The notes under the pieces are model-generated. The model was not told the DNA's origin. It did no database searches and worked only from the letters and a program-made list of their open reading frames with translations. A program made the position numbers and the translations under genes. 64,000 nt of DNA from Vreelandella neptunia (GTDB lineage: Bacteria; Pseudomonadota; Gammaproteobacteria; Pseudomonadales; Halomonadaceae). Numbering within the stretch: the stretch's first letter is position 1; every line of letters begins with the position of its first letter. Location of the stretch: positions 62,001 to 126,000 of the forward strand of contig NZ_JAKVTW010000002.1 of the NCBI RefSeq assembly GCF_022489065.1, read 5' to 3'. This document shows positions 1 to 7,742 of this stretch, piece after piece.

Positions 1-687
1 AAAACGCACGGTGTAGTAGTTACGATAGTCTGGGCGGACATTATCGATAATGCGTTGGACTTCATGCAGAGAAAACGGCTCGATGTGGGTTTTCTGCAGT
101 TTCAGCGGCTTGATATTCTTGTACGGCGTCTCGAAATCGAAACGCTCGGCCGCCTCATCGAGCACCATACGCAGGATGGTCATATGGCTATTAATTGTCT
201 TGGGCGCAACAACTCCCGTCGCCCCGCGCCCCCTGCGTTTGGCGAGCTTGGCGCGGAATGCAAGGATATCCGCCTTGGTGATATCTCCGGTGGGCTTTTT
301 TCCAAATGCTGGCTTAAGCGAGCTATCAAGGATTGAGCTCACATTGCGTACATGGGAAGCTCGCCACTGGATTTTGCTTTCCTCAAACCACTGTTCCGCA
401 AAAACGTTGAAGAGCGGTGTACCTAAATTGCTAGCATTCTCATGTTCAGAAGAATTAGTGGGCTGGTGAACTTTTAATTTTTGCAAATTGCTGCTGTTTG
501 GGAAGAACTCGGCATAATTGAATTCGCCGAGCAGCATTTTCGCTTCCATGCGCTGTAAAAGGAGCTCCAGTTGCTTACGATTTTTTGCATTATCGTCAAG
601 CAGGGTTTGTTCCCGAAAACGCTGGCCATCATGTCGGAAGTCGATAAAAAGCTTTTTGCTCTCTTTACGGGCTCTAACTTTACCCAT
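1..687 (-). CDS. Tyrosine-type phage integrase, partial (C-terminal part beyond window edge)
   Basis: The minus-strand frame from the ATG at 687 stays open for 229 codons to the window edge. The start MGKVRARKESKKLFIDFRHD matches the Arm-binding domain of phage integrases of the DUF3596 (Min27-like) group. From about residue 85 (FNVFAEQWFEE) comes a SAM-like core-binding domain with the TINSHMTILRMVLDEA helix. The catalytic domain (Arg, Lys, His-x-x-Arg, His, Tyr) would begin just past the last visible residues and cannot be judged. A GGAGGAG ribosome site lies 6 bases upstream of the ATG. The start overlaps the excisionase-like gene by 8 bases, so the two are probably co-translated. It would insert or excise an element at the neighbouring tRNA-fMet. 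Family assignment is from motif memory; an intact C-terminus is not shown. Confidence 0.85.
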   Translation of the reverse strand, partial: MGKVRARKESKKLFIDFRHDGQRFREQTLLDDNAKNRKQLELLLQRMEAKMLLGEFNYAEFFPNSSNLQKLKVHQPTNSSEHENASNLGTPLFNVFAEQWFEESKIQWRASHVRNVSSILDSSLKPAFGKKPTGDITKADILAFRAKLAKRRGRGATGVVAPKTINSHMTILRMVLDEAAERFDFETPYKNIKPLKLQKTHIEPFSLHEVQRIIDNVRPDYRNYYTVRF

Positions 688-919
688 GACATACTCCTCC
701 GTTAGCCATAGGAATGGCAATTGCTTGCTGACGAGGAGTCGCTTGAAGCATTTCTTCTTGGATAGCTTCCCAAATATAAAGGATCTTCCTGCGGCCAAAG
801 GGGCGGATGTAATGAGTGCCTTCGATGAGCACGCTGTCTTTGAGTTGCTGGCGGATGGTTCGCGCATCATATTTGATCCGCGATGCGAGTTCTTCCGTTG
901 TCAAAAAAGTGCAGTCCAT
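680..919 (-). CDS. Small excisionase-like DNA-binding protein
   Basis: This 79-residue protein (MDCTFLTTEELASRIKYDAR...) has a predicted helix-turn-helix in its first 35 residues (TTEELASRIKYDARTIRQQL), a small wing-like segment (GTHYIRPFGRRKILYIWEAI) and a tail ending NGGVCHG. Proteins of this shape lie directly upstream of DUF3596 integrases in proteobacterial prophages. They are thought to act as recombination directionality factors (excisionases). Its last codons overlap the integrase start by 8 bases. Its own start faces the divergent HTH regulator across an AT-rich region with repeats. The excisionase role is inferred from size, fold and position; it could instead be a simple regulator of integrase expression. 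Confidence 0.65.
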   Translation of the reverse strand: MDCTFLTTEELASRIKYDARTIRQQLKDSVLIEGTHYIRPFGRRKILYIWEAIQEEMLQATPRQQAIAIPMANGGVCHG

Positions 920-942
920 GAGACTATCTCCTCATGCTGGTG

Positions 943-1019
943 ATCATTTGATAATACTTTTAATCGTTAGATTATTAATATATACAATCAAATGATTATT
1001 TCAACACCTTTTTGATAAT
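943..1019. promoter_or_regulatory. AT-rich divergent promoter/operator region with repeats
   Basis: The region between the excisionase-like gene and the HTH regulator is much more AT-rich than the rest of the window. It holds a perfect 10-bp inverted pair, ATCATTTGAT at 943-952 and ATCAAATGAT at 987-996. It also holds a direct repeat, TTTGATAAT, at 947-955 and 1011-1019. This layout fits operators of a phage-type repressor controlling both directions. Binding by the adjacent regulator is inference. Confidence 0.5.
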
Positions 1020-1044
1020 TTTTATAATCATATTGGGTAAAGAG

Positions 1045-1290
1045 ATGATTCGGTATCACTTAAAAGAGCTGGTTGCAGAGAAGGAGTTTGCAGAACGGCG
1101 CAGAATTACGATCGGCGAGATAGCGAAAGAAACAGGTATCAATCGAATGACGTTATCGAAAATTATCAATCATCCAGGCCACAGCACAGTGACTGATAAT
1201 CTCGACAAGCTATGTTACTACTTCGATTGTGAAATCGAGCAGCTGGTCACTCATATCAAGGAAGAAATAAGTGCCCCGACCGACACCTGA
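1045..1290 (+). CDS. Small XRE/Cro-type HTH transcriptional regulator
   Basis: From the ATG at 1045 the product is 81 residues: MIRYHLKELVAEKEFAERRR, then a helix-turn-helix (GEIAKETGINRMTLSKIIN) and a short tail with LDKLCYYFDCEIEQLV. This layout is typical of single-domain Cro/CI-family repressors of the YdaS/HTH_26 type, in which the C-terminal segment completes a five-helix fold. A longer reading from a TTG at 1012 would add 11 very hydrophobic residues encoded by operator-like AT-rich DNA and is less likely. It diverges from the xis-int pair and probably controls it, as a prophage repressor would. The ribosome site is weak (GGTAAAGAG). Function is inferred. Confidence 0.75.
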   Translation: MIRYHLKELVAEKEFAERRRITIGEIAKETGINRMTLSKIINHPGHSTVTDNLDKLCYYFDCEIEQLVTHIKEEISAPTDT

Positions 1291-1379
1291 ACGCGTTGAA
1301 TAAGATAGGTAGAAAAAATGGCGCAGGTAGCCTGAAGGTCACATTAGTGCTGGAAGATTAAGAAGAGATATAAAGTTTA

Positions 1380-1407
1380 GGCACAGCGTGGGCACAATTT
1401 GGGCACA
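1380..1407. repeat. Three GGCACA-containing repeats, candidate integrase arm sites
   Basis: GGCACA occurs at 1380-1385, and the longer GGGCACA at 1390-1396 and 1401-1407, the last two 11 bp apart. The cluster lies between the integrase genes and the 3' end of the tRNA. Short direct repeats here are the usual form of arm-type binding sites for tyrosine integrases. No binding evidence is available. Confidence 0.4.
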
Positions 1408-1433
1408 GAGCGTTTTGAAACGGCAGGCATAAA

Positions 1434-1468
1434 AAAAGGCAGATCAGTAAGTAACTGATCTGCCTTTT
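1434..1468 (-). terminator. Intrinsic terminator of the tRNA-fMet gene
   Basis: A 15-bp perfect stem (arms 1434-1448 and 1454-1468, loop AAGTA) follows the tRNA 3' end by 8 bases on the minus strand. On that strand a run of seven T residues completes it. On the plus strand it is followed by only four T residues, so it may also stop leftward-facing readthrough. Confidence 0.8.
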
Positions 1469-1475
1469 AAAATAT

Positions 1476-1552
<77 letters not shown>

Positions 1553-1823
1553 TCAACGTGTGGCGTATTCTACAGATATTTTACGGTAAGTCAATAGTGG
1601 TATTAACACGTTCGGCTTATAGCAGTGGCGAGCATCCTGCTGCAACATGAAGGGACTGCAGCTATGCTTCAGGTAGCCATAACAAAAAGCTTACGTTGGT
1701 GCATTGCAAAAGCGAATTATGCACTAGGGTAATACAAGCGCAGATGCGCTTTTTCACAATGGCTTGCGACGCAATGTGCGTGCTGTTAGATCCAAGCCAT
1801 TTGTCATATCAGGGAGGTAGTCA
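1553..1823. other. Intergenic region upstream of phaB
   Basis: This 271-bp stretch holds the leader of the minus-strand tRNA and the promoter region of phaB. The 9-bp palindrome TGCATTGCA lies at 1700-1708. TGC-rich palindromes of this kind occur at sites bound by PhaR regulators in PHB-making bacteria, but assignment here is speculative. I found no convincing -35/-10 pair. Confidence 0.3.
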
Positions 1824-2570
1824 ATGGCCAATCAAGCCCCCGTCGCCTGGGTAACTGGTGGAACTGGTGGTATCGGTACGGCAATTTGTCGTTCGTTGGC
1901 AGAGGCGGGTTATCTGGTCGTCGCGGGTTACCGCAACCCCGATAAGGCCAAAACCTGGCTGGAATCGCAGCATGCTGACGGTTATAACAATATTGAGCTG
2001 TCCGGTGTCGACCTTGCTGACCACAATGCCTGCCTGGAAGGTGCCCGCGAAATCCATGACAAATACGGATCCATCAGTGTGCTAGTGAACTGTGCGGGTA
2101 TTACCCGTGACGGCACCATGAAGAAAATGTCTTACGAGCAGTGGTATGAAGTGCTCGATACCAATCTAAATAGTGTTTTTAACACCTGCCGCAGTGTCAT
2201 TGAGATGATGCTTGAGAATGGTTACGGCCGGATTATTAATATTTCCTCTATCAATGGTCGTAAAGGCCAGTTTGGCCAAGTGAACTACGCGGCAGCTAAG
2301 GCTGGTATGCACGGCTTAACCATGTCGCTTGCGCAGGAAACAGCGACCAAGGGGATTACTGTCAATACCGTATCGCCCGGCTATATTGCTACCGATATGA
2401 TCATGAATATTCCAGAAAAAGTGCGCGAAGCCATTCGGGAAACAATCCCAGTCAAGCGCTATGGCACGCCAGAAGAGATTGGCCGCTTGGTCACTTTCTT
2501 AGCCGATAAGGAGTCTGGATTTATTACCGGTGCTAACATCGATATCAACGGTGGTCAGTTTATGGGTTAG
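1824..2570 (+). CDS. phaB: Acetoacetyl-CoA reductase (PHB synthesis)
   Basis: This 248-residue short-chain dehydrogenase reduces acetoacetyl-CoA to (R)-3-hydroxybutyryl-CoA with NADPH, the step before polyhydroxybutyrate polymerisation. The Rossmann motif TGGTGGIG is at residues 11-18, NCAG at 89-92, the catalytic Ser at 141/142, and the YAAAK motif supplies Tyr155 and Lys159. PhaB family hallmarks include GITRDGTMKKM and the end TGANIDINGGQFMG. A GGGAGGT site lies upstream of the ATG. The gene stands alone: no phaA or phaC is nearby, which is common in Halomonas, where pha genes are scattered. The family also contains FabG, but length and motifs favour PhaB. Confidence 0.93.
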   Translation: MANQAPVAWVTGGTGGIGTAICRSLAEAGYLVVAGYRNPDKAKTWLESQHADGYNNIELSGVDLADHNACLEGAREIHDKYGSISVLVNCAGITRDGTMKKMSYEQWYEVLDTNLNSVFNTCRSVIEMMLENGYGRIINISSINGRKGQFGQVNYAAAKAGMHGLTMSLAQETATKGITVNTVSPGYIATDMIMNIPEKVREAIRETIPVKRYGTPEEIGRLVTFLADKESGFITGANIDINGGQFMG

Positions 2571-2622
2571 TGGTTCGCCATAGGCTGATAGGCGCAAGCT
2601 CCCTTACCAGGGAGAAACGAAA

Positions 2623-2652
2623 AACGGGAGGCTATCAGCCTCCCGTTGTTAT
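2623..2652 (+). terminator. Terminator between convergent phaB and the DUF349 gene
   Basis: An 11-bp perfect stem (2623-2633 with 2637-2647, loop ATC) is followed on the plus strand by GTTATT. On the minus strand the stem is followed by TTTTCGTTTC. It sits between two convergent genes and probably serves both. Confidence 0.7.
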
Positions 2653-2674
2653 TGAACAATACGCCTAACCATCG

Positions 2675-5491
2675 CTAAGGCAGTGGAACCCGAGTCAGCC
2701 GGCCCAGTAGGTTATCCATTTCTTCCACTTCAGCACCCCACAGCGCGGCAGGTAGCGGCCCCAGCGCCAGCAGTGCGGCTAATATGTCAGTGACTTCCTG
2801 ATCACGGCTGCGCTCTTGGTTGAAGCCTTCATTTAAGCGCTCTACCTGAATGGCGAGTCGCAGTGGCTCATCGCTTTGCCTGACGCTACCGACGGCCAGC
2901 ATCGAGAGGTGCACCCTTAATCTTGCAAGGGACTCAGCCAGCTGGGCATGATCATTGTCAGAGAGCGGCACCGCTATGCGGTGACGCTGCTGGTTGCGAG
3001 TGTTATGTGCCTCGCTAAAGCAGGCGGGTAGAGCGGCGCTGAGTACTGCTTGCGCATCGACATCGTTTTGGATGCCCTCTCTCAGGTAGTGCTGGTCAGC
3101 GGCCAAGTGAGCATTCACTAACGGCATGATAGCGTGCCACTGCTGAACGGTATTGGCGACGGCGAGTCGATTCAAGCGTTCGCGACGCGCCCGCACAATG
3201 CCACTCATGCGCCGCTGCATGCCTTCACTACGGCGATTGCGTGGCAGCGGTTCGAGCTGGTTAGCCTGGTTTAGAAAGTTATCCAGTGTGGCTGCTTCGC
3301 TGGCCTCAATAGGCTGCCAGCTATCCATTTGGTCGATCAGTGTTTGCATCTCGTCAAGCTGCTGCTGTTGACGTGCCGCTTGCTCACTCTTATGCGCATC
3401 GCGCTGGGCAAAAAGCTGATCACACTCATGACGAAAGGTTTTCCATAGGGTCTGTTCTTCGCCTTTGGGTGCACGGCCTAGCGAACGCCACTGATGCTGT
3501 AGCTGTTTGGTTAAGTGGATGCGCTGTGCTAACGGTTGGTTGTCATCGCTGCGTAGAGCGGTCACCTGGCCAATCAGCTCGCGTTTTTGTGAGGCGATTG
3601 TCTCGGCACGTTGATCAATCAACGTCTGTAGCTGATGGCGAATAGTGCCGAAGCGGCGCCCAACGGCTTCAGAGCGGTCACGGGGCACTGGGCTATAGTG
3701 GCGCCATTGTAGGCGTGCTTTGTCGCGAATTTGCCGAAGTACATCCGGATCGGCATCTTCGGCAGGCTGAGCCAAGAGGCTTTCAAGCTGGTTGCATAGC
3801 GCTTCACGGGCTTGAAGGTTAGCCTCGCGTTCTTCGCTCAGTTGATCCCGCCAGGGTGAGAGGCGTTCATGAATGCGATCTGATGCGCTGCGAAAACGAG
3901 CTGACTGCTCACGGTTGGCCGCCGCATCACCCAGGGATTTCCACTCTTTGACCAATTGAAGGTGGTGACGGTCAAGCGCTTCTTCAGCCATGTGGAGGTC
4001 GTTGGCCAGCGCTTCAATGCTGGCACAAAGCTGCTCGCGCTTAGGCCCGGCGACAAACCCTCGCCAATCGCGTAGTTCTGCTAGTCGTGCTGCTAAATGT
4101 TTCAAGCGTGTTTTAAGCGGTTGAGCAGCGGCGCTTTCCAGCCCCTCAATGCGCGGTTTAAGGCGCTGGTGAAGGCGGCTGGCGCTTTTGAAAGCTCCGC
4201 GCTCTAGGAACTGTTCGAAGGTGTCGAGTTCGCCGCTATAGGCAGCAAGGGTTGCCTGGTCTTCGGTAGGCTGCGAGGGCGTCGCGCTTTCAGCATTAAG
4301 GCTCGCTTGGGCGCGGCCGAGCAGCGCGGGCGGCGTTAAAGCCTCGGGCCATTGGCACTCGCTAATCTGTACGGCCAGGGTGGCTTGATCCCCATTCGCC
4401 AGCGCTGTTTCCATCGTAGTACTGACCGTGCACCATCGCTGCCAAGCCTCTAAGCACTGGTCATAATGCTGAATCGCCAACGTGTAGCGTTGACGCATGG
4501 TGTCGCTGGGCGGGTGCATGTCGGAAAGGGTTTGCCAGCGCTGGCCGAGTAGATGGCGTTGGGCGCGCAGGCTGTCGATATCCTGTACGGTCATCGCTGA
4601 GGCGTGGCGCAGCCCGTCAAGCGTCTCTTCTAGGCCTTCAAGCAACTGTTCTCGGGTATTCTCAGCTTCGTCTTGCCGCTCTATGCTCTGTTGGCGAGCC
4701 TGCTCTCGGGTTTCATGATCGCGCAGTGTTTTGCGGCAATTGAGCAGCGCTTGGTGGAAACGCTGCTCCTGCTCAATGCTGGGCGGTTGAGTGAGTTGTT
4801 CCCACTGCCGCTCAAGATGCCGGAAGCGCCCGCCGTAAAGCGGTTCCCAAGGCGCACTGGCATGTTGCTCGAGTTGGTTAAGCAGCGTTTCGCGCTGCTG
4901 CTCTTCAGCTTCCAGCCACTGGGCGTCGCTGCGCAAACGGTTAAGCCGTTCCCGCGCCAAGCGAACAACCTGACGGTCACGGCGCGCCTCTTTTAATAAC
5001 CGCTTCAGCCCCTCTTCATCCTCAATGCGCTCGGCAGCCTGATGGCGGACGGCGGCCACGCCGTTATGGCAAGCCTGATGAATCAGGTCATTTTGATCCG
5101 TAAGCTTGTCCAGAGCCATTAAGCGTAAAGTAAGATTGTCGGCCTGCAAGGCGACCGCGCTGAGTACTCGCGGCTCTTCAATCCGTTCAACCAGCGCTTG
5201 ACGTTGCTGCAGGTCAGTATGGCCTTCACGCCCGCTTAGTCGTTGGCAAACGGCATTGAACCAAGCTTCATCCTGCTGATAATTTGGATAAGCATCGATA
5301 AGCCCCGCGCAATCGTCCAGGGCCAGCAGCGCGGCAAGGCGAATTTGGCTATCGCTATCTTGAGCGAGCGACTGCAGCGCTTGGCGCTGTTCTGTTTGTT
5401 GAGGGTCAAGTCGCTGGAGGGCCTGACGGCGTACCTCGGGGTCGGGATGCTGCCACCTAGGAGCGAACAGGCGTCTTAACAGTCCGTGCAT
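2675..5491 (-). CDS. Large DUF349 coiled-coil protein of unknown function
   Basis: This 938-residue protein starts with a HEAT-like stretch (residues about 15-170: HPDPEVRRQALQRL, DSQIRLAALLALDD, AAVRHQAAERI). It continues as hundreds of residues of Glu/Gln/Arg/Leu-rich helix with repeated Trp-containing units (QWEQL, EWKSLG, QWRSLGRAPKGEEQTLWKTFR) typical of DUF349 repeats. There is no signal peptide or membrane segment, so it is cytosolic. Related 800-1000 residue proteins are widespread in Pseudomonas and Halomonas, but no reaction is known. It faces phaB convergently and minC divergently; neither neighbour explains it. A scaffold or nucleic-acid-associated role is possible but not shown. 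Confidence 0.85.
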   Translation of the reverse strand: MHGLLRRLFAPRWQHPDPEVRRQALQRLDPQQTEQRQALQSLAQDSDSQIRLAALLALDDCAGLIDAYPNYQQDEAWFNAVCQRLSGREGHTDLQQRQALVERIEEPRVLSAVALQADNLTLRLMALDKLTDQNDLIHQACHNGVAAVRHQAAERIEDEEGLKRLLKEARRDRQVVRLARERLNRLRSDAQWLEAEEQQRETLLNQLEQHASAPWEPLYGGRFRHLERQWEQLTQPPSIEQEQRFHQALLNCRKTLRDHETREQARQQSIERQDEAENTREQLLEGLEETLDGLRHASAMTVQDIDSLRAQRHLLGQRWQTLSDMHPPSDTMRQRYTLAIQHYDQCLEAWQRWCTVSTTMETALANGDQATLAVQISECQWPEALTPPALLGRAQASLNAESATPSQPTEDQATLAAYSGELDTFEQFLERGAFKSASRLHQRLKPRIEGLESAAAQPLKTRLKHLAARLAELRDWRGFVAGPKREQLCASIEALANDLHMAEEALDRHHLQLVKEWKSLGDAAANREQSARFRSASDRIHERLSPWRDQLSEEREANLQAREALCNQLESLLAQPAEDADPDVLRQIRDKARLQWRHYSPVPRDRSEAVGRRFGTIRHQLQTLIDQRAETIASQKRELIGQVTALRSDDNQPLAQRIHLTKQLQHQWRSLGRAPKGEEQTLWKTFRHECDQLFAQRDAHKSEQAARQQQQLDEMQTLIDQMDSWQPIEASEAATLDNFLNQANQLEPLPRNRRSEGMQRRMSGIVRARRERLNRLAVANTVQQWHAIMPLVNAHLAADQHYLREGIQNDVDAQAVLSAALPACFSEAHNTRNQQRHRIAVPLSDNDHAQLAESLARLRVHLSMLAVGSVRQSDEPLRLAIQVERLNEGFNQERSRDQEVTDILAALLALGPLPAALWGAEVEEMDNLLGRLTRVPLP

Positions 5492-5678
5492 GAATCATCC
5501 TGCTATATGAGATGCGTAGCATGAAAAAAATCAGTCGTCGGCGACTTTGATAGTTGCAGTCATCGTCGCTGTCGCTTAGCTTGGCATTACTATGATGTGG
5601 TGAGCGACTATTTTCTAGACCACAATAGGTGATAGTGCGCTACCTTTATCTTATCTGAACATGACAGGGAGTTCGGCC

Positions 5679-6425
5679 ATGAGCCTTAACGTGGATAGTG
5701 CCGCAGTGGCCTTTACCTTCAAAGGCGGCATGCTGCCGATGACCGTCATGGAGCTAAGTAGTGCCGATCCGGAACGAATCCGTCAGCAGTTGGCTGGCAA
5801 ACTTTCCCAGTCGCCTGCTTTCTTTCAGCATACACCGGTTGTGCTCAGCGTGGAAAAGCTAGATGAACCACACTTAGCCCTTGAGCGTATTTGCGCCGTG
5901 TGCCGCGATCACAAGCTACTGCCGGTGGCGGTGCGCGGTGGGCCCGAGCCCGTACGTCAATCTGCGTGGGCGCTGGGCTTGGGCTGGTTTCCTCCCGTTG
6001 AAGAGGGCCGCGGTCGTATACTGGAGAGTGTCAGCAGCACGCCCGTGCATGAGGTTACCCCTGAAGAGATAGCCAGCGAAGCCGAAATGCCAGCACTGGC
6101 TACGCGGCTTTACCGTGGCACCGTTCGTTCGGGGCAGCAGGTAAGTGCTTCTGAAGGTGATTTGGTGGTAATTGGGGCGGTAAATGCCGGGGCGGAGGTC
6201 TTGGCCGCAGGCAGTATTCATGTTTATGGCGCCCTGCGTGGACGTGCGTTAGCGGGCATCCATGGTAATACTCATGCGGGTATTTACTGCCGTGAATTGG
6301 AAGCCGAGCTGCTGTCAGTGGCGGGTAATTATAAACGTTCTGAAGATATTGATCCGCAGCTTTCAGGTCGACCCGCGGAAGTTCACTTTACAAAAGAGCA
6401 GCTTGAAATTAAGCCGCTAGGCTAA
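5679..6425 (+). CDS. minC: Septum site-determining protein MinC
   Basis: MinC inhibits FtsZ polymerisation and, carried by membrane-bound MinD, prevents septa at the cell poles. The 248-residue product has an N-terminal FtsZ-inhibiting domain (residues about 5-100) and a C-terminal beta-helix domain for dimerisation and MinD binding with Gly-rich turns (GDLVVIGAVNAGAEVLAAGS, HVYGALRGRALAGI). The ATG at 5679 has an AGGGAG site 7 bases upstream. An in-frame ATG at 5661 lies upstream of that site and is less likely. minD and minE follow on the same strand after 157 bases, so minD may also have its own promoter. Confidence 0.95.
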   Translation: MSLNVDSAAVAFTFKGGMLPMTVMELSSADPERIRQQLAGKLSQSPAFFQHTPVVLSVEKLDEPHLALERICAVCRDHKLLPVAVRGGPEPVRQSAWALGLGWFPPVEEGRGRILESVSSTPVHEVTPEEIASEAEMPALATRLYRGTVRSGQQVSASEGDLVVIGAVNAGAEVLAAGSIHVYGALRGRALAGIHGNTHAGIYCRELEAELLSVAGNYKRSEDIDPQLSGRPAEVHFTKEQLEIKPLG

Positions 6426-6582
6426 GGTTTTTGTATGAGGGTGCGTTGGTGCTTCACGCCTAGCGACGCCGAAGACGCTATCCGTTACAGTATGGCATGT
6501 TGATGACATTGACGTTCTCGTTATGCGCAGAGCGCTGTTGAACTCGCGCTCGCGACGAACGACTTCAAGAAGGAAGTGACTC

Positions 6583-7401
6583 TTGGCTAAAATAATTGTA
6601 GTGACCTCTGGTAAAGGAGGGGTCGGCAAAACCACCAGCGCGGCGGCAATTGCCACAGGTCTTGCACTGCGCGGTAAAAAAACGGTAGTGATTGATTTTG
6701 ATGTGGGCCTGCGCAACCTTGATCTCATCATGGGTTGCGAGCGCCGTGTGGTGTACGATTTAGTTAACGTGATTCAAGGCGAAGCAGGGCTCAATCAAGC
6801 GCTGATTCGTGATAAGCGTGTTGAGAATTTGTTTATTTTACCCGCTTCACAAACCCGCGATAAAGATGCGTTGACCCAGGAAGGCGTCGCCGAAATTCTG
6901 GAAAAATTGAAAGAAGATTTCGATTTCATTCTCTGCGATTCGCCCGCTGGTATTGAGCGCGGTGCGCAGTTGGCCATGTATTTTGCTGACGAAGCGATTG
7001 TGGTCACTAATCCTGAAGTATCCTCAGTACGCGATTCAGACCGTATTTTAGGGCTGCTGGCCTCGAAGACACGTCGCGCCGAGCAGGGTGAAGACCCCAT
7101 CAAAGAGCACCTGCTGGTCACTCGCTACAATCCCGAGCGAGTGACATCTGGCGACATGCTAACGCTTGACGACATTCGCGAAATTTTAGCGATTAATCTG
7201 CTGGGTTTGATTCCCGAGTCAGAAGCCGTTCTGCGCGCGTCGAACCAGGGTGTGCCAGTGACCCACGATATCGCGAGCGACGCAGGTCAAGCCTATAGCG
7301 ACACGGTATCGCGCCTGCTTGGCGAGGATATGCCGCTGCGTTTCCATGAAACGCAACGCAAAAGCCTGCTGAGCCGCATGTTCGGGGGAGGTCGTCGATG
7401 A
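6583..7401 (+). CDS. minD: Septum site-determining ATPase MinD
   Basis: MinD is a ParA/MinD-type ATPase that binds the membrane as an ATP dimer, recruits MinC and is released by MinE, giving pole-to-pole oscillation. The 272-residue product carries the deviant Walker A motif KGGVGKTT (residues 11-18), the [11 protein letters not shown] switch region and the CDSPAGIE Walker B region. The C-terminal amphipathic membrane helix (RKSLLSRMF) is present. Translation starts at a TTG with an AAGGAAG site upstream. It overlaps minE by 4 bases. Confidence 0.97.
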   Translation: MAKIIVVTSGKGGVGKTTSAAAIATGLALRGKKTVVIDFDVGLRNLDLIMGCERRVVYDLVNVIQGEAGLNQALIRDKRVENLFILPASQTRDKDALTQEGVAEILEKLKEDFDFILCDSPAGIERGAQLAMYFADEAIVVTNPEVSSVRDSDRILGLLASKTRRAEQGEDPIKEHLLVTRYNPERVTSGDMLTLDDIREILAINLLGLIPESEAVLRASNQGVPVTHDIASDAGQAYSDTVSRLLGEDMPLRFHETQRKSLLSRMFGGGRR

Positions 7402-7649
7402 AACTGCTGGAGTTCTTGAAGCGTGAGCGCAGGAAATCCGCCTCGGTAGCCAAAGAACGTTTGCAAATTATTGTGGCTCATCAGCGTGGTCAACGTGGTC
7501 AGCCTGACTATATGCCGATGCTTGAGCGCGAACTGCTAGAGGTGATTCGTCGTTATGTGAAAGTGGACGATGATGCTATTCAAATTTCGCTAGATAGCGA
7601 AGATAACTGCTCTGTGCTGGAGCTTAACGTTACGCTTCCAAAGAGCTGA
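7398..7649 (+). CDS. minE: Cell division topological specificity factor MinE
   Basis: MinE stimulates MinD ATPase and drives the Min oscillation that confines division to mid-cell. The 83-residue length is normal. The N-terminal MinD-binding segment ([27 protein letters not shown]) and the C-terminal topological domain ([25 protein letters not shown]) are both complete. Its ATG overlaps the minD stop (ATGA), indicating coupled translation. Confidence 0.96.
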   Translation: MKLLEFLKRERRKSASVAKERLQIIVAHQRGQRGQPDYMPMLERELLEVIRRYVKVDDDAIQISLDSEDNCSVLELNVTLPKS

Positions 7650-7742
7650 GCACTTAACTAAGTGCCAGCACTGAAGACGAGGCGAAAGGGGCGGTGGGTG
7701 TGCTAGGCTTGGGCTTTTCATTGCCCAGCGGAGTGTTTGTTC

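Noticed and set aside
474..692. A 72-residue minus-strand reading frame starting at 692
   Set aside because: It is the wrong frame across the integrase. The frame from 687 reads a clear integrase through the same bases and to the window edge.
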